A stretch of 38,949 nucleotides of DNA from Nocardia abscessus NBRC 100374 (GCF_000308455.1 NZ_BAFP01000097.1:1-38949), one strand, 5' to 3'; shown: positions 16,350 through 24,023, counted from the stretch's first letter. The notes: generated by a model from the sequence alone, not told the origin. A program made the numbers and translations.

Positions 16350-18350
16350 TCATGTCCGGTCCCCGTACCCGCGCCGCACCGCGCCGGGAGCGTTCACCAC
16401 GCCGGGCGTCTTCGCCCGCGTGGACGAGCTCAGCTGCCACGGCACGCTGGTCACCATCACGCCGGGCTCGAAGAGCAGCCTGCCCTTCAACCGCAGCGCG
16501 CTCTGGTTGTGCAGCACCTGCTCCCACCAGTGGCCCACCACGTACTCGGGAATGAACACGGTCACCACGTCGCGCGGAGCGTCCTTGCGCACCCGCTTCA
16601 CGTAATCGAGCACCGGCTTGGTGATCTCGCGGTAGGGCGATTCGATCACCTTGAGCGGCACCGTGATGTCGCTGTTCTCCCATTCCCGCACCAGAGCCCT
16701 GGTGTCGGCCTCGTCGACGTTCACCGTCACCGCCTCCAGCGTGTCGGGGCGGCTGGCGCGCGCGTAGGCCAGCGCGCGGCGGGTCGGCAGGTGCAGCCGG
16801 GAGACCAGCACGATGGAGTGCGAACGACTGGGCAGCACGCCGTCCCACTCGTGCTCGTCCAGCTCCCGCGCGACCGAATCGTAGTGTCGGCGAATCAGCT
16901 TCATGACCACGAAGATCGCGACCATGGTGAAGATGGCGATGTAGGCGCCCGCGAAGAACTTGGTGATCAGCACGATCACCAGCACTGCCCCGGTCGCGGT
17001 GAGACCGACCGCGTTGATCACCCGCGACCGCTTCATCCGCGCCCGCTGCGCCGAGTCGGTCTCGGTGCGCAACAGACGGGTCCAGTGCCGCAGCATGCCG
17101 GTCTGGCTGAGCACGAACGAGACGAACACACCGACGATGTACAGCTGGATCAGCTTGGTCACCTCGGCGCCGAAGAGCACCACGAACGCGATGGCCGCGC
17201 CGGACAGGAACAGGATGCCGTTGCTGAACGCGAGCCGATCGCCTCTGGTGTGCAACTGGCGCGGCAGGTAGCGATCCTGCGCCAGGATCGAGCCGAGCAC
17301 GGGGAACCCGTTGAACGCGGTGTTCGCGGCGAGCACGAGGATCAGCGCGGTCACCGTCGTGATGAAGAAGAACCCGAGCGGGAACCCGGCGAACACGGAG
17401 TCGGCGAGCTGGGCGATCAGCGTCTTCTGCTGATAGTCCGGCGGCGCGCCGGTCAGATCGTCGACGTTGTGCGCGTACACGACGCCGATCTTCTGGGCGA
17501 GGACGATGATGCCCATCAGCAGCACGATCGCGATCGTCCCCAGCAACAGCAAGGTGGTGGCGGCGTTGCGCGACTTGGGTTTGCGGAAGGCGGGCACACC
17601 GTTGCTGATCGCCTCCACACCGGTCAGCGCGGCGCAGCCGGAGGAGAACGCGCGCGCGATGAGGAAGGCGAACGCCAGACCGTAGAGGTGCTCGTGCTCG
17701 GCGTCCAACCCGAAGCCGGCCGATTCGGCGCGCAGTTCCTCGCCGAGCCCGAAGATCCGGAACAGGCCCCAGCCGAGCATCAGGAACATGCCGAAGATGA
17801 ACGCGTAGGTCGGAACGGCGAACATGGTGCCCGATTCCCGCACGCCGCGCAGATTGATCGCGGTGAGCACCGCGATCGCCACGACCGCGAACAGCACCTT
17901 GTGTGTGGCGACGAACGGGATGGCCGAGCCGATGTTGGACGCGGCCGAGGAGATCGACACCGCGACGGTGAGCACGTAGTCGACCAGCAGCGCGCTGCCG
18001 ACGGTGAGGCCGGCGTTCGGTCCGAGGTTGGTGGTGGCGACCTCGTAGTCGCCGCCGCCGGACGGGTACGCGTGCACGTTCTGCCGGTAGCTGGCCACCA
18101 CCACGGCCATGACGAAGGCGACCGCCAATCCGACCCACGGCGCGTAGAGATACGCCCCGACCCCGGCCGCCGACAGGACGAGGAAGATCTCTTCGGGGGC
18201 GTATGCGACCGACGACATGGCATCGGAGGCGAACACCGGGAGCGCGATTCGCTTCGGCAGCAGCGTGTGGCCCAGCGAGTCGCTACGGAAAGGCCTGCCC
18301 AGCAGCACTCGCTTCGCTGCCGTCGTCAACTTGGACACTGGAGCGAGCAT
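16350..18350 (-). CDS. APC-superfamily transporter resembling K+ importer KimA, with cytosolic C-terminal domain
   Basis: 666 residues. The N-terminal two thirds have about 12 membrane segments and strong family blocks: SDAMSSVAYAPEE, YPSGGGDYEVATTNLG, LLVDYVLTVAVSIS, AFSSGCAALTGVEAISNG, LILVLAANTAFNGFP and GVFVSFVLSQTGM. From recall these resemble Bacillus subtilis KimA (YdaO) more than typical amino-acid permeases, but the common label is amino-acid permease. The last 180 residues are soluble and may form a USP-like domain (SIVLVSRLHLPTRRALAYA). The ATG at 18350 follows GGGGG; an in-frame GTG at 18338 (MSKLTTAAKRV) is an alternative that fits homologues. It is divergent from ceoB/ceoC, which argues for potassium transport. 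It is equivalent to Rv2690c. Confidence 0.85.
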   Translation of the reverse strand: MLAPVSKLTTAAKRVLLGRPFRSDSLGHTLLPKRIALPVFASDAMSSVAYAPEEIFLVLSAAGVGAYLYAPWVGLAVAFVMAVVVASYRQNVHAYPSGGGDYEVATTNLGPNAGLTVGSALLVDYVLTVAVSISSAASNIGSAIPFVATHKVLFAVVAIAVLTAINLRGVRESGTMFAVPTYAFIFGMFLMLGWGLFRIFGLGEELRAESAGFGLDAEHEHLYGLAFAFLIARAFSSGCAALTGVEAISNGVPAFRKPKSRNAATTLLLLGTIAIVLLMGIIVLAQKIGVVYAHNVDDLTGAPPDYQQKTLIAQLADSVFAGFPLGFFFITTVTALILVLAANTAFNGFPVLGSILAQDRYLPRQLHTRGDRLAFSNGILFLSGAAIAFVVLFGAEVTKLIQLYIVGVFVSFVLSQTGMLRHWTRLLRTETDSAQRARMKRSRVINAVGLTATGAVLVIVLITKFFAGAYIAIFTMVAIFVVMKLIRRHYDSVARELDEHEWDGVLPSRSHSIVLVSRLHLPTRRALAYARASRPDTLEAVTVNVDEADTRALVREWENSDITVPLKVIESPYREITKPVLDYVKRVRKDAPRDVVTVFIPEYVVGHWWEQVLHNQSALRLKGRLLFEPGVMVTSVPWQLSSSTRAKTPGVVNAPGAVRRGYGDRT

Positions 18351-18499
18351 AGGCCCCCGCACGGTGGATCGCGCGCGTGGCTCGCATGTTTGCTCACGGG
18401 CTGGAGGGGGAACGTGGCCGGTGGAATCATTCGACGGGTAGCGTTCGACCGAACAGCAGAGCAGACCGAACACCATGGTTCCAGGAACGAGGTTGCACG

Positions 18500-19165
18500 G
18501 TGTACGTAGTGATCATGGGGTGCGGGCGCGTCGGCTCGTCGCTGGCCCACGCCCTGGTCCGCGTGGGTCACGAAGTCACCGTCATCGATCGGGACTCCAG
18601 TTCCTTCCTCCGCCTGGGATCGGATTTCCCGGGTGAGCGGGTGACGGGCGTCGGATTCGATCGAGATGTGCTGATAAAGGCGGGAATCGAGCGGGCGGAC
18701 GCGTTCGCGGCGGTCTCCTCCGGCGACAACTCGAACATCATCTCCGCACGCGTCGCCCGGGAGATGTTCGGAGTGGAGCGGGTGGTCGCCCGCATCTACG
18801 ACGCCAAGCGCGCGGCCGTCTACGAGCGGCTCGGCATCCCGACCATCGCGACGGTCCCGTGGACCACCGACCGCTTCCTGCGCGCGCTCATCGGCGACAC
18901 CGGCACCACCACATGGCGCGACCCGACCGGAACGGTTGCTGTGACGCAGCTGACGCTGCACGAAGAGTGGTATGGCCGCACCGTGCGCGACCTGGAGCAA
19001 ACCGTCGCGGCCAAGGTGGCGTTCATCATCCGGTTCGGCCAGGCGCTGCTCCCCGACCGCAAGACCATCATCCAGGCCGACGACATCGTCTATGTGGCCG
19101 CCGCGTCCGGCACCGTGGGCGAGAGCGTCGCCCTGGCCGCGAAGCCCCCAGCGAGCGAGGACTGA
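18500..19165 (+). CDS. ceoB: RCK/TrkA-type potassium regulatory protein CeoB
   Basis: 221 residues, one RCK unit. The N-terminal Rossmann domain has GCGRVG (7-12) and Asp30 at the end of the second strand (VTVIDRD), which favours NAD(H). The C-terminal RCK_C domain spans about 140-215. RCK proteins gate K+ channels or transporters on the cytoplasmic face. The GTG at 18500 is used because the nucleotide-binding strand VYVVIMGCGRVG must be at the start, and GAGG lies about 8 bp upstream. It is followed two bases later by ceoC and is divergent from the KimA-like gene. It matches Rv2691. Confidence 0.92.
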   Translation: MYVVIMGCGRVGSSLAHALVRVGHEVTVIDRDSSSFLRLGSDFPGERVTGVGFDRDVLIKAGIERADAFAAVSSGDNSNIISARVAREMFGVERVVARIYDAKRAAVYERLGIPTIATVPWTTDRFLRALIGDTGTTTWRDPTGTVAVTQLTLHEEWYGRTVRDLEQTVAAKVAFIIRFGQALLPDRKTIIQADDIVYVAAASGTVGESVALAAKPPASED

Positions 19166-19167
19166 AC

Positions 19168-19839
19168 ATGAAAGTGGCCATCGCCGGAGCAGGCGCCGTC
19201 GGCCGATCGATCGCGAGGGAACTCCTGCGCGGCGGGCACCGGGTCATGCTGCTGGAGCGTCAGCTCGAGCACATCGAGTCCGCCGCGATCCCGGACGCGG
19301 TCTGGGTGCACGCGGACGCGTGCGAACTGGCGCTGCTGGAGCAGGCCGGTCTGGAGACCTACGAGGTGGTCATCGCGGCCACCGGTGACGACAAGGCGAA
19401 CCTGGTGCACAGCCTGCTGGCCAAGACCGAGTTCGGCGTGCGCCGGGTGGTGGCGCGGGTGAACGACCCGCGCAACGAATGGCTCTTCGACGGCTCCTGG
19501 GGCGTGGACGTCGCGGTGTCCACACCCCGGCTGCTCGCCTCCCTGGTCGAGGAGGCGGTTTCCGTCGGAGATCTGGTGCGCCTGATGACGCTGCGTCAGG
19601 GTCAGGCGAACCTGGTGGAGATGACGCTGCCCGCGGACACCGCGCTGGCGGGCAAACCGGTGCGCACTCTGACCCTGCCGCGCGACGCCGCCTTGGTGAC
19701 CATCCTGCGCGGCGGGCGGGTGATCGTGCCGCAGCCGGACGACGCGCTGGAAGGCGACGACGAGCTGCTGTTCGTGACCTCGGTGGAGGCCGAGGAAGAC
19801 CTCCGGGTGGAACTCGCCAATCACGGCATCAGACCGTAA
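19168..19839 (+). CDS. ceoC: RCK/TrkA-type potassium regulatory protein CeoC
   Basis: 223 residues, a paralogue of CeoB. The nucleotide-binding motif GAGAVG is at 7-12 and Glu30 ends strand two (VMLLERQ), so its ligand preference may differ from CeoB, which has Asp at this point. The RCK_C domain (about 135-220) includes LTLPRDAALVTILRGGRVIVP. The start lies two bases after the ceoB stop, so the pair is an operon and the proteins probably form mixed RCK assemblies. No TrkH, TrkG or KtrB membrane subunit is encoded nearby. It matches Rv2692. Confidence 0.92.
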   Translation: MKVAIAGAGAVGRSIARELLRGGHRVMLLERQLEHIESAAIPDAVWVHADACELALLEQAGLETYEVVIAATGDDKANLVHSLLAKTEFGVRRVVARVNDPRNEWLFDGSWGVDVAVSTPRLLASLVEEAVSVGDLVRLMTLRQGQANLVEMTLPADTALAGKPVRTLTLPRDAALVTILRGGRVIVPQPDDALEGDDELLFVTSVEAEEDLRVELANHGIRP

Positions 19840-19863
19840 CTCCCCGTACACGGCCGGACGCGC

Positions 19864-19890
19864 GTCCTCGGCGCAGCACCACCCGAGGAC
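19864..19890. terminator. Inverted repeat between convergent ceoC and the sigma factor gene
   Basis: GTCCTCGG (19864-19871) pairs perfectly with CCGAGGAC (19883-19890) across an 11-nt loop. It lies in the 50-bp convergent gap and touches the sigma gene stop codon. There is no U-tract, so it is a candidate terminator only. Confidence 0.4.
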
Positions 19891-20516
19891 TACGCGGCCA
19901 GTTTCAGCTCCGCGCGCAGCTTGTTCAGCGCGCGATGCTGCATCACGCGGACGACGCCCGGACTGGTGCCGATGGCTTCCGCGGTCTGTGCCGCCGACCA
20001 GCCCAGCACGATGCGCATCACCAGCACCTCGCGGTGCGCCGGCGCCAGCACCTTCATGAGTTCTTTTGTGGCGGCGCGCCGTTCGGAGGCCAATGCCCAT
20101 TCCTCCGGCCCGGCGGCGGAGGACGCGTAGTCCGGGACGTCGGCCATCGGGTAGGCGGGGTGCTGCTGCGAGCGGCGGAACGCGTCGGCGACCTTGTTGG
20201 CCGCGATGCCGTAGACGAAGGCCAGGAACGACTTGCCCTGGTCGCGGTAGCGCGGGATGGCGTTGACGGTGGCCAGCAGGATCTCCTGCACCACGTCGTC
20301 GGCGGTGACCTGCAGATGGGCCGTGTTGCCCAGGCGCGCACCGCAGTAGCGCCGCACCAGCGGGTGCACGATCCGGATGATCTCGGTGACCGCCCGGCGG
20401 TCGCCCGCGGCCGCCGGACCGATCAGCTTGTCCAGTTCGGCCGATACCCGCCTGCTCTCGGAGAGAACGGGGTTGTGATTCTTGCGCAGTGCCGCTGTGT
20501 TGTGCTCGGTAGCCAC
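19890..20516 (-). CDS. Group 4 (ECF-type) RNA polymerase sigma factor, SigD/ShbA-like
   Basis: 208 residues with sigma region 2 (about 38-115: GDRRAVTEII, VTADDVVQEILLATVNAIPRY, SFLAFVYGIAANKVADAFRR) and region 4 (about 150-205: LAPAHREVLVMRIVLGWS, SPGVVRVMQHRALNKLR). From recall the wording closely follows M. tuberculosis SigD and Streptomyces ShbA. The GTG at 20516 has AAAGGA 7 bp upstream. No anti-sigma gene is adjacent, unlike sigD in M. tuberculosis. At this syntenic place M. tuberculosis has no sigma gene, so this is an insertion or a relocated sigD. Its leader carries complementary repeats (separate entry). Confidence 0.9.
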   Translation of the reverse strand: MATEHNTAALRKNHNPVLSESRRVSAELDKLIGPAAAGDRRAVTEIIRIVHPLVRRYCGARLGNTAHLQVTADDVVQEILLATVNAIPRYRDQGKSFLAFVYGIAANKVADAFRRSQQHPAYPMADVPDYASSAAGPEEWALASERRAATKELMKVLAPAHREVLVMRIVLGWSAAQTAEAIGTSPGVVRVMQHRALNKLRAELKLAA

Positions 20517-20594
20517 GTCCGAGTCCTTTCTTGCCGATCAGTGCGTGTTTTCGGTACGCATAGATCGTCTGATGAACTCGGGGCGGTAACCAGG

Positions 20595-20645
20595 CACCCC
20601 AGGGTGGGGAAGCACCCACCTCGGCGGTGGGACTCCTCCCACCCC
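20595..20645 (-). promoter_or_regulatory. Leader of the sigma gene with alternating complementary segments (possible attenuator)
   Basis: Plus-strand order: CACCCC (20595-20600), GGGTGGGG (20602-20609), CCCACC (20615-20620), GGTGGGA (20626-20632), TCCCACCCC (20637-20645). The segment 20626-20632 can pair perfectly with 20637-20643 (7 bp, CTCC loop) or with 20615-20620 (6 bp, TCGGC loop), and 20615-20620 can also pair with the first GGTGGG. These pairings exclude each other, as in attenuators. The block lies 80-120 bp upstream of the sigma start and downstream of the same-strand DUF3159 gene, so it may instead be a terminator for that gene. Confidence 0.45.
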
Positions 20646-20682
20646 TGTGGTTTTCGCCGGGTGCCGGCGGAGGGTTAACGGC

Positions 20683-21375
20683 TCAGGCCGGCCCGGTCGC
20701 GGCCATCGACTTGGTGGGCAGGTGACCGGCCCGGCGCACCGCCCAGACGGTGACGCCCAGCGCCACCGCGGTCAGCGGCCAGCCCATCGCGATGCGGGTG
20801 AACGCGAGCCAGCCGGTCCGGTCGGTGTCATAGAGCTGCGACTGCACCAGATAGCGGGCGCCGAACACCACGATCCACGTGGTGGTGGCCAGATCGTAGA
20901 GGCGCACCACGCGCGGATCGGACCGCCAGTCCGAGCCGTGGCCGTTCAGCACGCCCCAGATGACGCCGACCAACGGCCGACGCAACAGGATGGACCCGAG
21001 GAACACCGCGGCGTAGACGAGGCTGGTGTAGATGCCGAAGAGGAAGAAACCCTTCGCCTCGCCCATCCGGTAGGCGATGAAGGCGCAGATGCCGACGCCG
21101 AAGAAGCCCGAGATGGCGGGCTGGATGGGATCGCGCCGCACCAGCCGCCAGATCAGGATGGCGGCGGCCACCCCGAGAGCCGACCAGATCGCGGCGGTCA
21201 GGCCGGCGACGCTGTTCACGGGAACGAACACGACAACGGGGAGAGTCGAGTAGATCAGGCCGCTGAAGCCGCCGAGTTGTTCGAGGAGGGTCTGCTCGGC
21301 ACGATCCTCGTCACGGTCGGGCCGGTCCAGCCCGGTGCGGTCGTCGGATCCTGCGTTGTCGTCGCTCAATGGCAT
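20683..21375 (-). CDS. DUF3159 integral membrane protein (Rv2693c-like)
   Basis: 230 residues. A charged, acidic N-terminus (1-33) is followed by about six hydrophobic segments (from LIYSTLPVVVFVPVNSVAGL through GWPLTAVALGVTVWAV). The DUF3159 family is restricted to Actinobacteria and has no assigned function. The start ATG at 21375 is three bases from the stop of the upstream OB-fold gene, so the two are almost certainly cotranscribed, as Rv2694c-Rv2693c are. Confidence 0.9.
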   Translation of the reverse strand: MPLSDDNAGSDDRTGLDRPDRDEDRAEQTLLEQLGGFSGLIYSTLPVVVFVPVNSVAGLTAAIWSALGVAAAILIWRLVRRDPIQPAISGFFGVGICAFIAYRMGEAKGFFLFGIYTSLVYAAVFLGSILLRRPLVGVIWGVLNGHGSDWRSDPRVVRLYDLATTTWIVVFGARYLVQSQLYDTDRTGWLAFTRIAMGWPLTAVALGVTVWAVRRAGHLPTKSMAATGPA

Positions 21376-21378
21376 ACG

Positions 21379-21756
21379 TCAGCTGTTCCCGCGCAATTCG
21401 TAGTAGGGGTTGAAGATCACTTTGCGGCCGTCACGGTCGCCCACCCGGCCACGGACCAGGATGCGCCGCCCCGGCTCGATGCCGGGAATGCGCCTGCGCC
21501 CGATCCAGACCAGCGTAATCGCGTCCGTGCCGTCGAAGAACTCGGCCTGGACGCTGGCACCGGCCGACTTGGGACACGCCTCGACACTCCGAAGCCTACC
21601 GAGCATCGTGGCCTCGTCACCGCGCCGACACTCCGACGCGCGACACGCTCCTGAGGCCTCGGATGTCTCGGCCAGCTCTTCGGCGTCGAGCTGATCGATG
21701 TCTTCGGTCAGTTTGCGGCCCAGACGTCGGAAATATCCTGAGGCTGCGGATGACAT
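21379..21756 (-). CDS. Small OB-fold nucleic-acid-binding domain protein (Rv2694c-like)
   Basis: 125 residues. After a polar helical N-terminus (YFRRLGRKLTEDIDQLDAEEL) comes an OB-fold similar to the RecG/RPA anticodon-binding type: TMLGRLRSVEACPKS, VQAEFFDGTDAITLVWIGRR, GRRILVRGRVGDRDGRKVIF. There is no enzymatic domain. The ATG at 21756 has AGGAG about 9 bp upstream. It is first in a two-gene operon with DUF3159 and divergent from the small hydrolase gene. A nucleic-acid role is inferred from the fold only. Confidence 0.9.
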   Translation of the reverse strand: MSSAASGYFRRLGRKLTEDIDQLDAEELAETSEASGACRASECRRGDEATMLGRLRSVEACPKSAGASVQAEFFDGTDAITLVWIGRRRIPGIEPGRRILVRGRVGDRDGRKVIFNPYYELRGNS

Positions 21757-21875
21757 TGTGCACGCTCTCCTGCATAGAGCAGATGGCGTGGGTCGCACAC
21801 CATCGTGGGGGATCCGATCCGCACGACCTGCTGAGGCCGTACACCGCCACTGTAGATGGGTCGGGCCACCCCCGC

Positions 21876-21881
21876 TACGCT
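21876..21881 (+). promoter_or_regulatory. -10 element (TACGCT) of the small hydrolase gene, probably leaderless
   Basis: TACGCT ends 7 bp before the ATG at 21889. It supports that start over the in-frame GTG-type codon at 21856. Confidence 0.45.
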
Positions 21882-21888
21882 CGGACCG

Positions 21889-22584
21889 ATGTTCGACTCC
21901 CCACATCCGGCTCGCGTCGTGGCGCTGCCCGGCACCGGATCCGACGCCGATTTCGCCAGGCGCGCTTTCGGGCCCGCGAGCGCCGCGCGCGGCCTGGATT
22001 TCGTCGCCGTGGAACCGGATCCGCGCAGCGTGGTCGCGAGCTGCCGGGCCGCGCTGGCGGCGGCGGCGCAGGCGGGCCCGGTGCTGGCGGCGGGCATCTC
22101 GCTCGGCGCCGCGATCGCACTGGAGTGGGCGGCCGAGCACCCGGACGACGTCGTCGGGGTCGTGGCCGCGCTGCCCGCCTGGACCGGATCCGACACCGCC
22201 GCCTGCCCGGCGGCACTCAGCGCGGCGGCCACCGCGGCGCAGCTGCGCGCCGACGGTCTGGCGGCGGTGATCGACCGGATGCGGGCGAGCAGCCCGCGGT
22301 GGCTGGCGGACGCGCTGACCCAGTCCTGGCGCGCGCAGTGGCCGGACCTGCCGCGGGCGCTGGACGAAGCCGCCGACTACAAGTGGCCGGACGCCGAGCG
22401 CCTGGCCACCTTCGAGCTGCCGATCGTGGTCGTGACCGCGGTCGACGACCCGGTCCATCCGGTGACGGTGGCCGAAGAGTGGGCAGCGCTGGCCCCGCGC
22501 TCGCGGCTGCACCGGGTCACCCTGGACGAACTCGGCGCCGACCCCGCGATCCTGGGACGCGCGGGGCTCGGCGCCTTCCGGTGA
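21889..22584 (+). CDS. Alpha/beta-hydrolase fold protein (Rv2695-like)
   Basis: 231 residues. RVVALPGTGSDADFARRAF is the oxyanion-side loop, AAGISLGAAIALEWA holds the nucleophile elbow GISLG, and VVVTAVDDPVHPV carries the acid residue in the expected place. The C-terminal catalytic histidine is less clear (HRVTL near the end). There is no signal peptide. The substrate is unknown. It converges with the DUF3710 gene after 11 bp. Confidence 0.87.
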   Translation: MFDSPHPARVVALPGTGSDADFARRAFGPASAARGLDFVAVEPDPRSVVASCRAALAAAAQAGPVLAAGISLGAAIALEWAAEHPDDVVGVVAALPAWTGSDTAACPAALSAAATAAQLRADGLAAVIDRMRASSPRWLADALTQSWRAQWPDLPRALDEAADYKWPDAERLATFELPIVVVTAVDDPVHPVTVAEEWAALAPRSRLHRVTLDELGADPAILGRAGLGAFR

Positions 22585-22595
22585 GTTCTTCTCGC

Positions 22596-23465
22596 TCAGT
22601 TCAGGCCGAGTTGCTGCATGGCCGACCCGTCCGCACCGCGCCGCGGGCCCTGCGGTATCCGCGGCACCACCGGCTGCGCACCGGTCTGCGCCGCGACCTG
22701 CGCGGCCATCGCCTGCTGCTGAGCCTCCACCTGCTGCTGATGCGCCGCGGCCAACTGCTCGGACAACTGCTGCGGCAGCACCACGGGCAGCGGCTCCCGC
22801 ACCGGCAGCGGATCCTCGCCACGCCGTACCACCGTCTCGCTCAGGATGGCGCGCGCCGCCTTGACCAGCGGGCTGCCGTCGTTCGCCGCGCCCGAGGGGC
22901 CCGCTGCGACCAGACGCACCATCCAGCGATAGCCGTCCACACCGATGAAACGCAGATCCGCGCCCTCGGTCAGCGCCAGTAACTCCCGGCCCCACGGCCC
23001 GTTCTCGATCGAGACCCTGGCGCCGTCCTTGCGCAGCGAGTCGGCGAGGTCCGCGGCGACCAGACGCCATTGACCCGAAGTCTTGGGCGCGGCGTAGGCC
23101 GCCACGGTGATCCGGCCGTGCTCGGTGGCCAAATGCACCGCCTGCGGCTGGCCCTCCGGGGTCATCTCGACCTGCAACTGGCCGCCGGGCGGGACCGGCA
23201 ACAGCACCGATCCGAGGTCGAGCCGCTGTTCGGACACCGTCTCCAGCAGTTCGGCGACCTCGTCGTAGTCGTACGGGCCCGGCTTGCCCTGCGGCCGGTC
23301 GGCGGTCAAGTCCACGCCCTCGTACGAGCGCTCGTCGGTGGGCGCGTCGTCGTAGAACTCGTCGTCGTACTCCGCCGCGTACTCGGGCTCGTAGTCGGCG
23401 TAGTCGTCCGCGTCGTCGTACCGGTCGTCCGCGGCCCGGCTGGAATTCTTTCTCTTTCCGAACAT
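22596..23465 (-). CDS. DUF3710 protein (Rv2696c-like)
   Basis: 289 residues. The N-terminal 50 residues are strongly acidic and tyrosine-rich (DDRYDDADDYADYEPEY), the central DUF3710 domain covers about 65-225 (RLDLGSVLLPVPPGGQLQVE, ENGPWGRELLAL, FIGVDGYRWMVR), and the C-terminus is Gln/Ala-rich and helical. The ATG at 23465 (MFGKRKNSS) is preferred because GGAGG lies 10 bp upstream. The ATG at 23474 overlaps the dut stop as ATGA but has GGAGG only one base away; it is a real alternative. Cotranscribed with dut. Function unknown. Confidence 0.88.
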   Translation of the reverse strand: MFGKRKNSSRAADDRYDDADDYADYEPEYAAEYDDEFYDDAPTDERSYEGVDLTADRPQGKPGPYDYDEVAELLETVSEQRLDLGSVLLPVPPGGQLQVEMTPEGQPQAVHLATEHGRITVAAYAAPKTSGQWRLVAADLADSLRKDGARVSIENGPWGRELLALTEGADLRFIGVDGYRWMVRLVAAGPSGAANDGSPLVKAARAILSETVVRRGEDPLPVREPLPVVLPQQLSEQLAAAHQQQVEAQQQAMAAQVAAQTGAQPVVPRIPQGPRRGADGSAMQQLGLN

Positions 23466-23470
23466 TCCCG

Positions 23471-23971
23471 TCATGCCTCCTTGCCGGTCGCCCGGCCCGC
23501 CCCGTTCGTCTGCTCGGTCAGGCTCGCGTGGCCGCCGCTGGAGCCGTAGCCCCCCGCACCCCGGGTGGTCTCGTCGAGCGAGTCGACCTCCACGAAATCC
23601 ACCAGTTCCACTCGCTGCACCAGCAGTTGCGCGATCCGATCGCCGCGCCGCAGCTCGATCGGCGTGCGCGGGTCGTGGTTGATCAGGCACACCTTGATCT
23701 CGCCCCGGTACCCCGCGTCGACCGTCCCCGGCGTGTTCACCACCGATAGTCCGGTCTTGGCCGCCAGACCCGAGCGCGGATGGATCAGGCCGACCGTGCC
23801 GACCGGCAGGGCCACGGCGACACCGGTGCGGACCAGCGCCCGCTCCCCCGGCTCCAGGATGACGTCTTGCGTGGTGCACAGGTCCACGCCCGCGTCGCCC
23901 GCATGGGCGCGCGTGGGCACGGGGATGCCGGGGTCCAGCCGCAGCAAGGGTATGGGTGAAAGTGCGCTCAC
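23471..23971 (-). CDS. dut: Deoxyuridine 5'-triphosphate nucleotidohydrolase (dUTPase)
   Basis: 166 residues, trimeric dUTPase family. It hydrolyses dUTP to dUMP and PPi, keeping uracil out of DNA and feeding thymidylate synthesis. All five motifs are present: I AGDAGVDL, II HPRSGLAAKTGL, III NTPGTVDAGYRGEIKVCL, IV RRGDRIAQLLVQ, V TTRGAGGYGSSGG (the C-terminal arm that closes on the active site). A polar C-terminal tail makes it about 12 residues longer than the usual 154. The GTG at 23971 is supported by a TAGGCT -10 box 8 bp upstream, which lies inside a perfect palindrome. Confidence 0.96.
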   Translation of the reverse strand: MSALSPIPLLRLDPGIPVPTRAHAGDAGVDLCTTQDVILEPGERALVRTGVAVALPVGTVGLIHPRSGLAAKTGLSVVNTPGTVDAGYRGEIKVCLINHDPRTPIELRRGDRIAQLLVQRVELVDFVEVDSLDETTRGAGGYGSSGGHASLTEQTNGAGRATGKEA

Positions 23972-23979
23972 GTTGGACG

Positions 23980-23995
23980 AGCCTACGCGTAGGCT
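23980..23995. promoter_or_regulatory. Perfect 16-bp palindrome in the dut / DUF3093 divergent promoter
   Basis: AGCCTACGCGTAGGCT reads the same on both strands. On the minus strand its right half contains TAGGCT, the likely dut -10, 8 bp before the dut GTG. On the plus strand it occupies the expected -35 position of the DUF3093 promoter, whose -10 is at 24012-24017. A regulator bound here could control both genes. The binding protein is not known. Confidence 0.6.
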
Positions 23996-24011
23996 GTTCG
24001 CCCTCGTGACT

Positions 24012-24017
24012 TAGTGT
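24012..24017 (+). promoter_or_regulatory. -10 element (TAGTGT) of the DUF3093 gene, probably leaderless
   Basis: TAGTGT ends 6 bp before the GTG at 24024, with no Shine-Dalgarno sequence between. Confidence 0.45.
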
Positions 24018-24023
24018 TGACTC

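Noticed and set aside
15933..18509. 858-codon open frame on the plus strand opposite the KimA-like gene
   Set aside because: Its translation is rich in His, Arg, Gln and Gly without domains, as expected from the antisense of a GC-rich gene; the minus-strand frame has clear transporter motifs.
20683..21654. Plus-strand frame opposite DUF3159 and the OB-fold gene
   Set aside because: Charged low-complexity translation; the minus-strand genes have the expected membrane segments and OB-fold.
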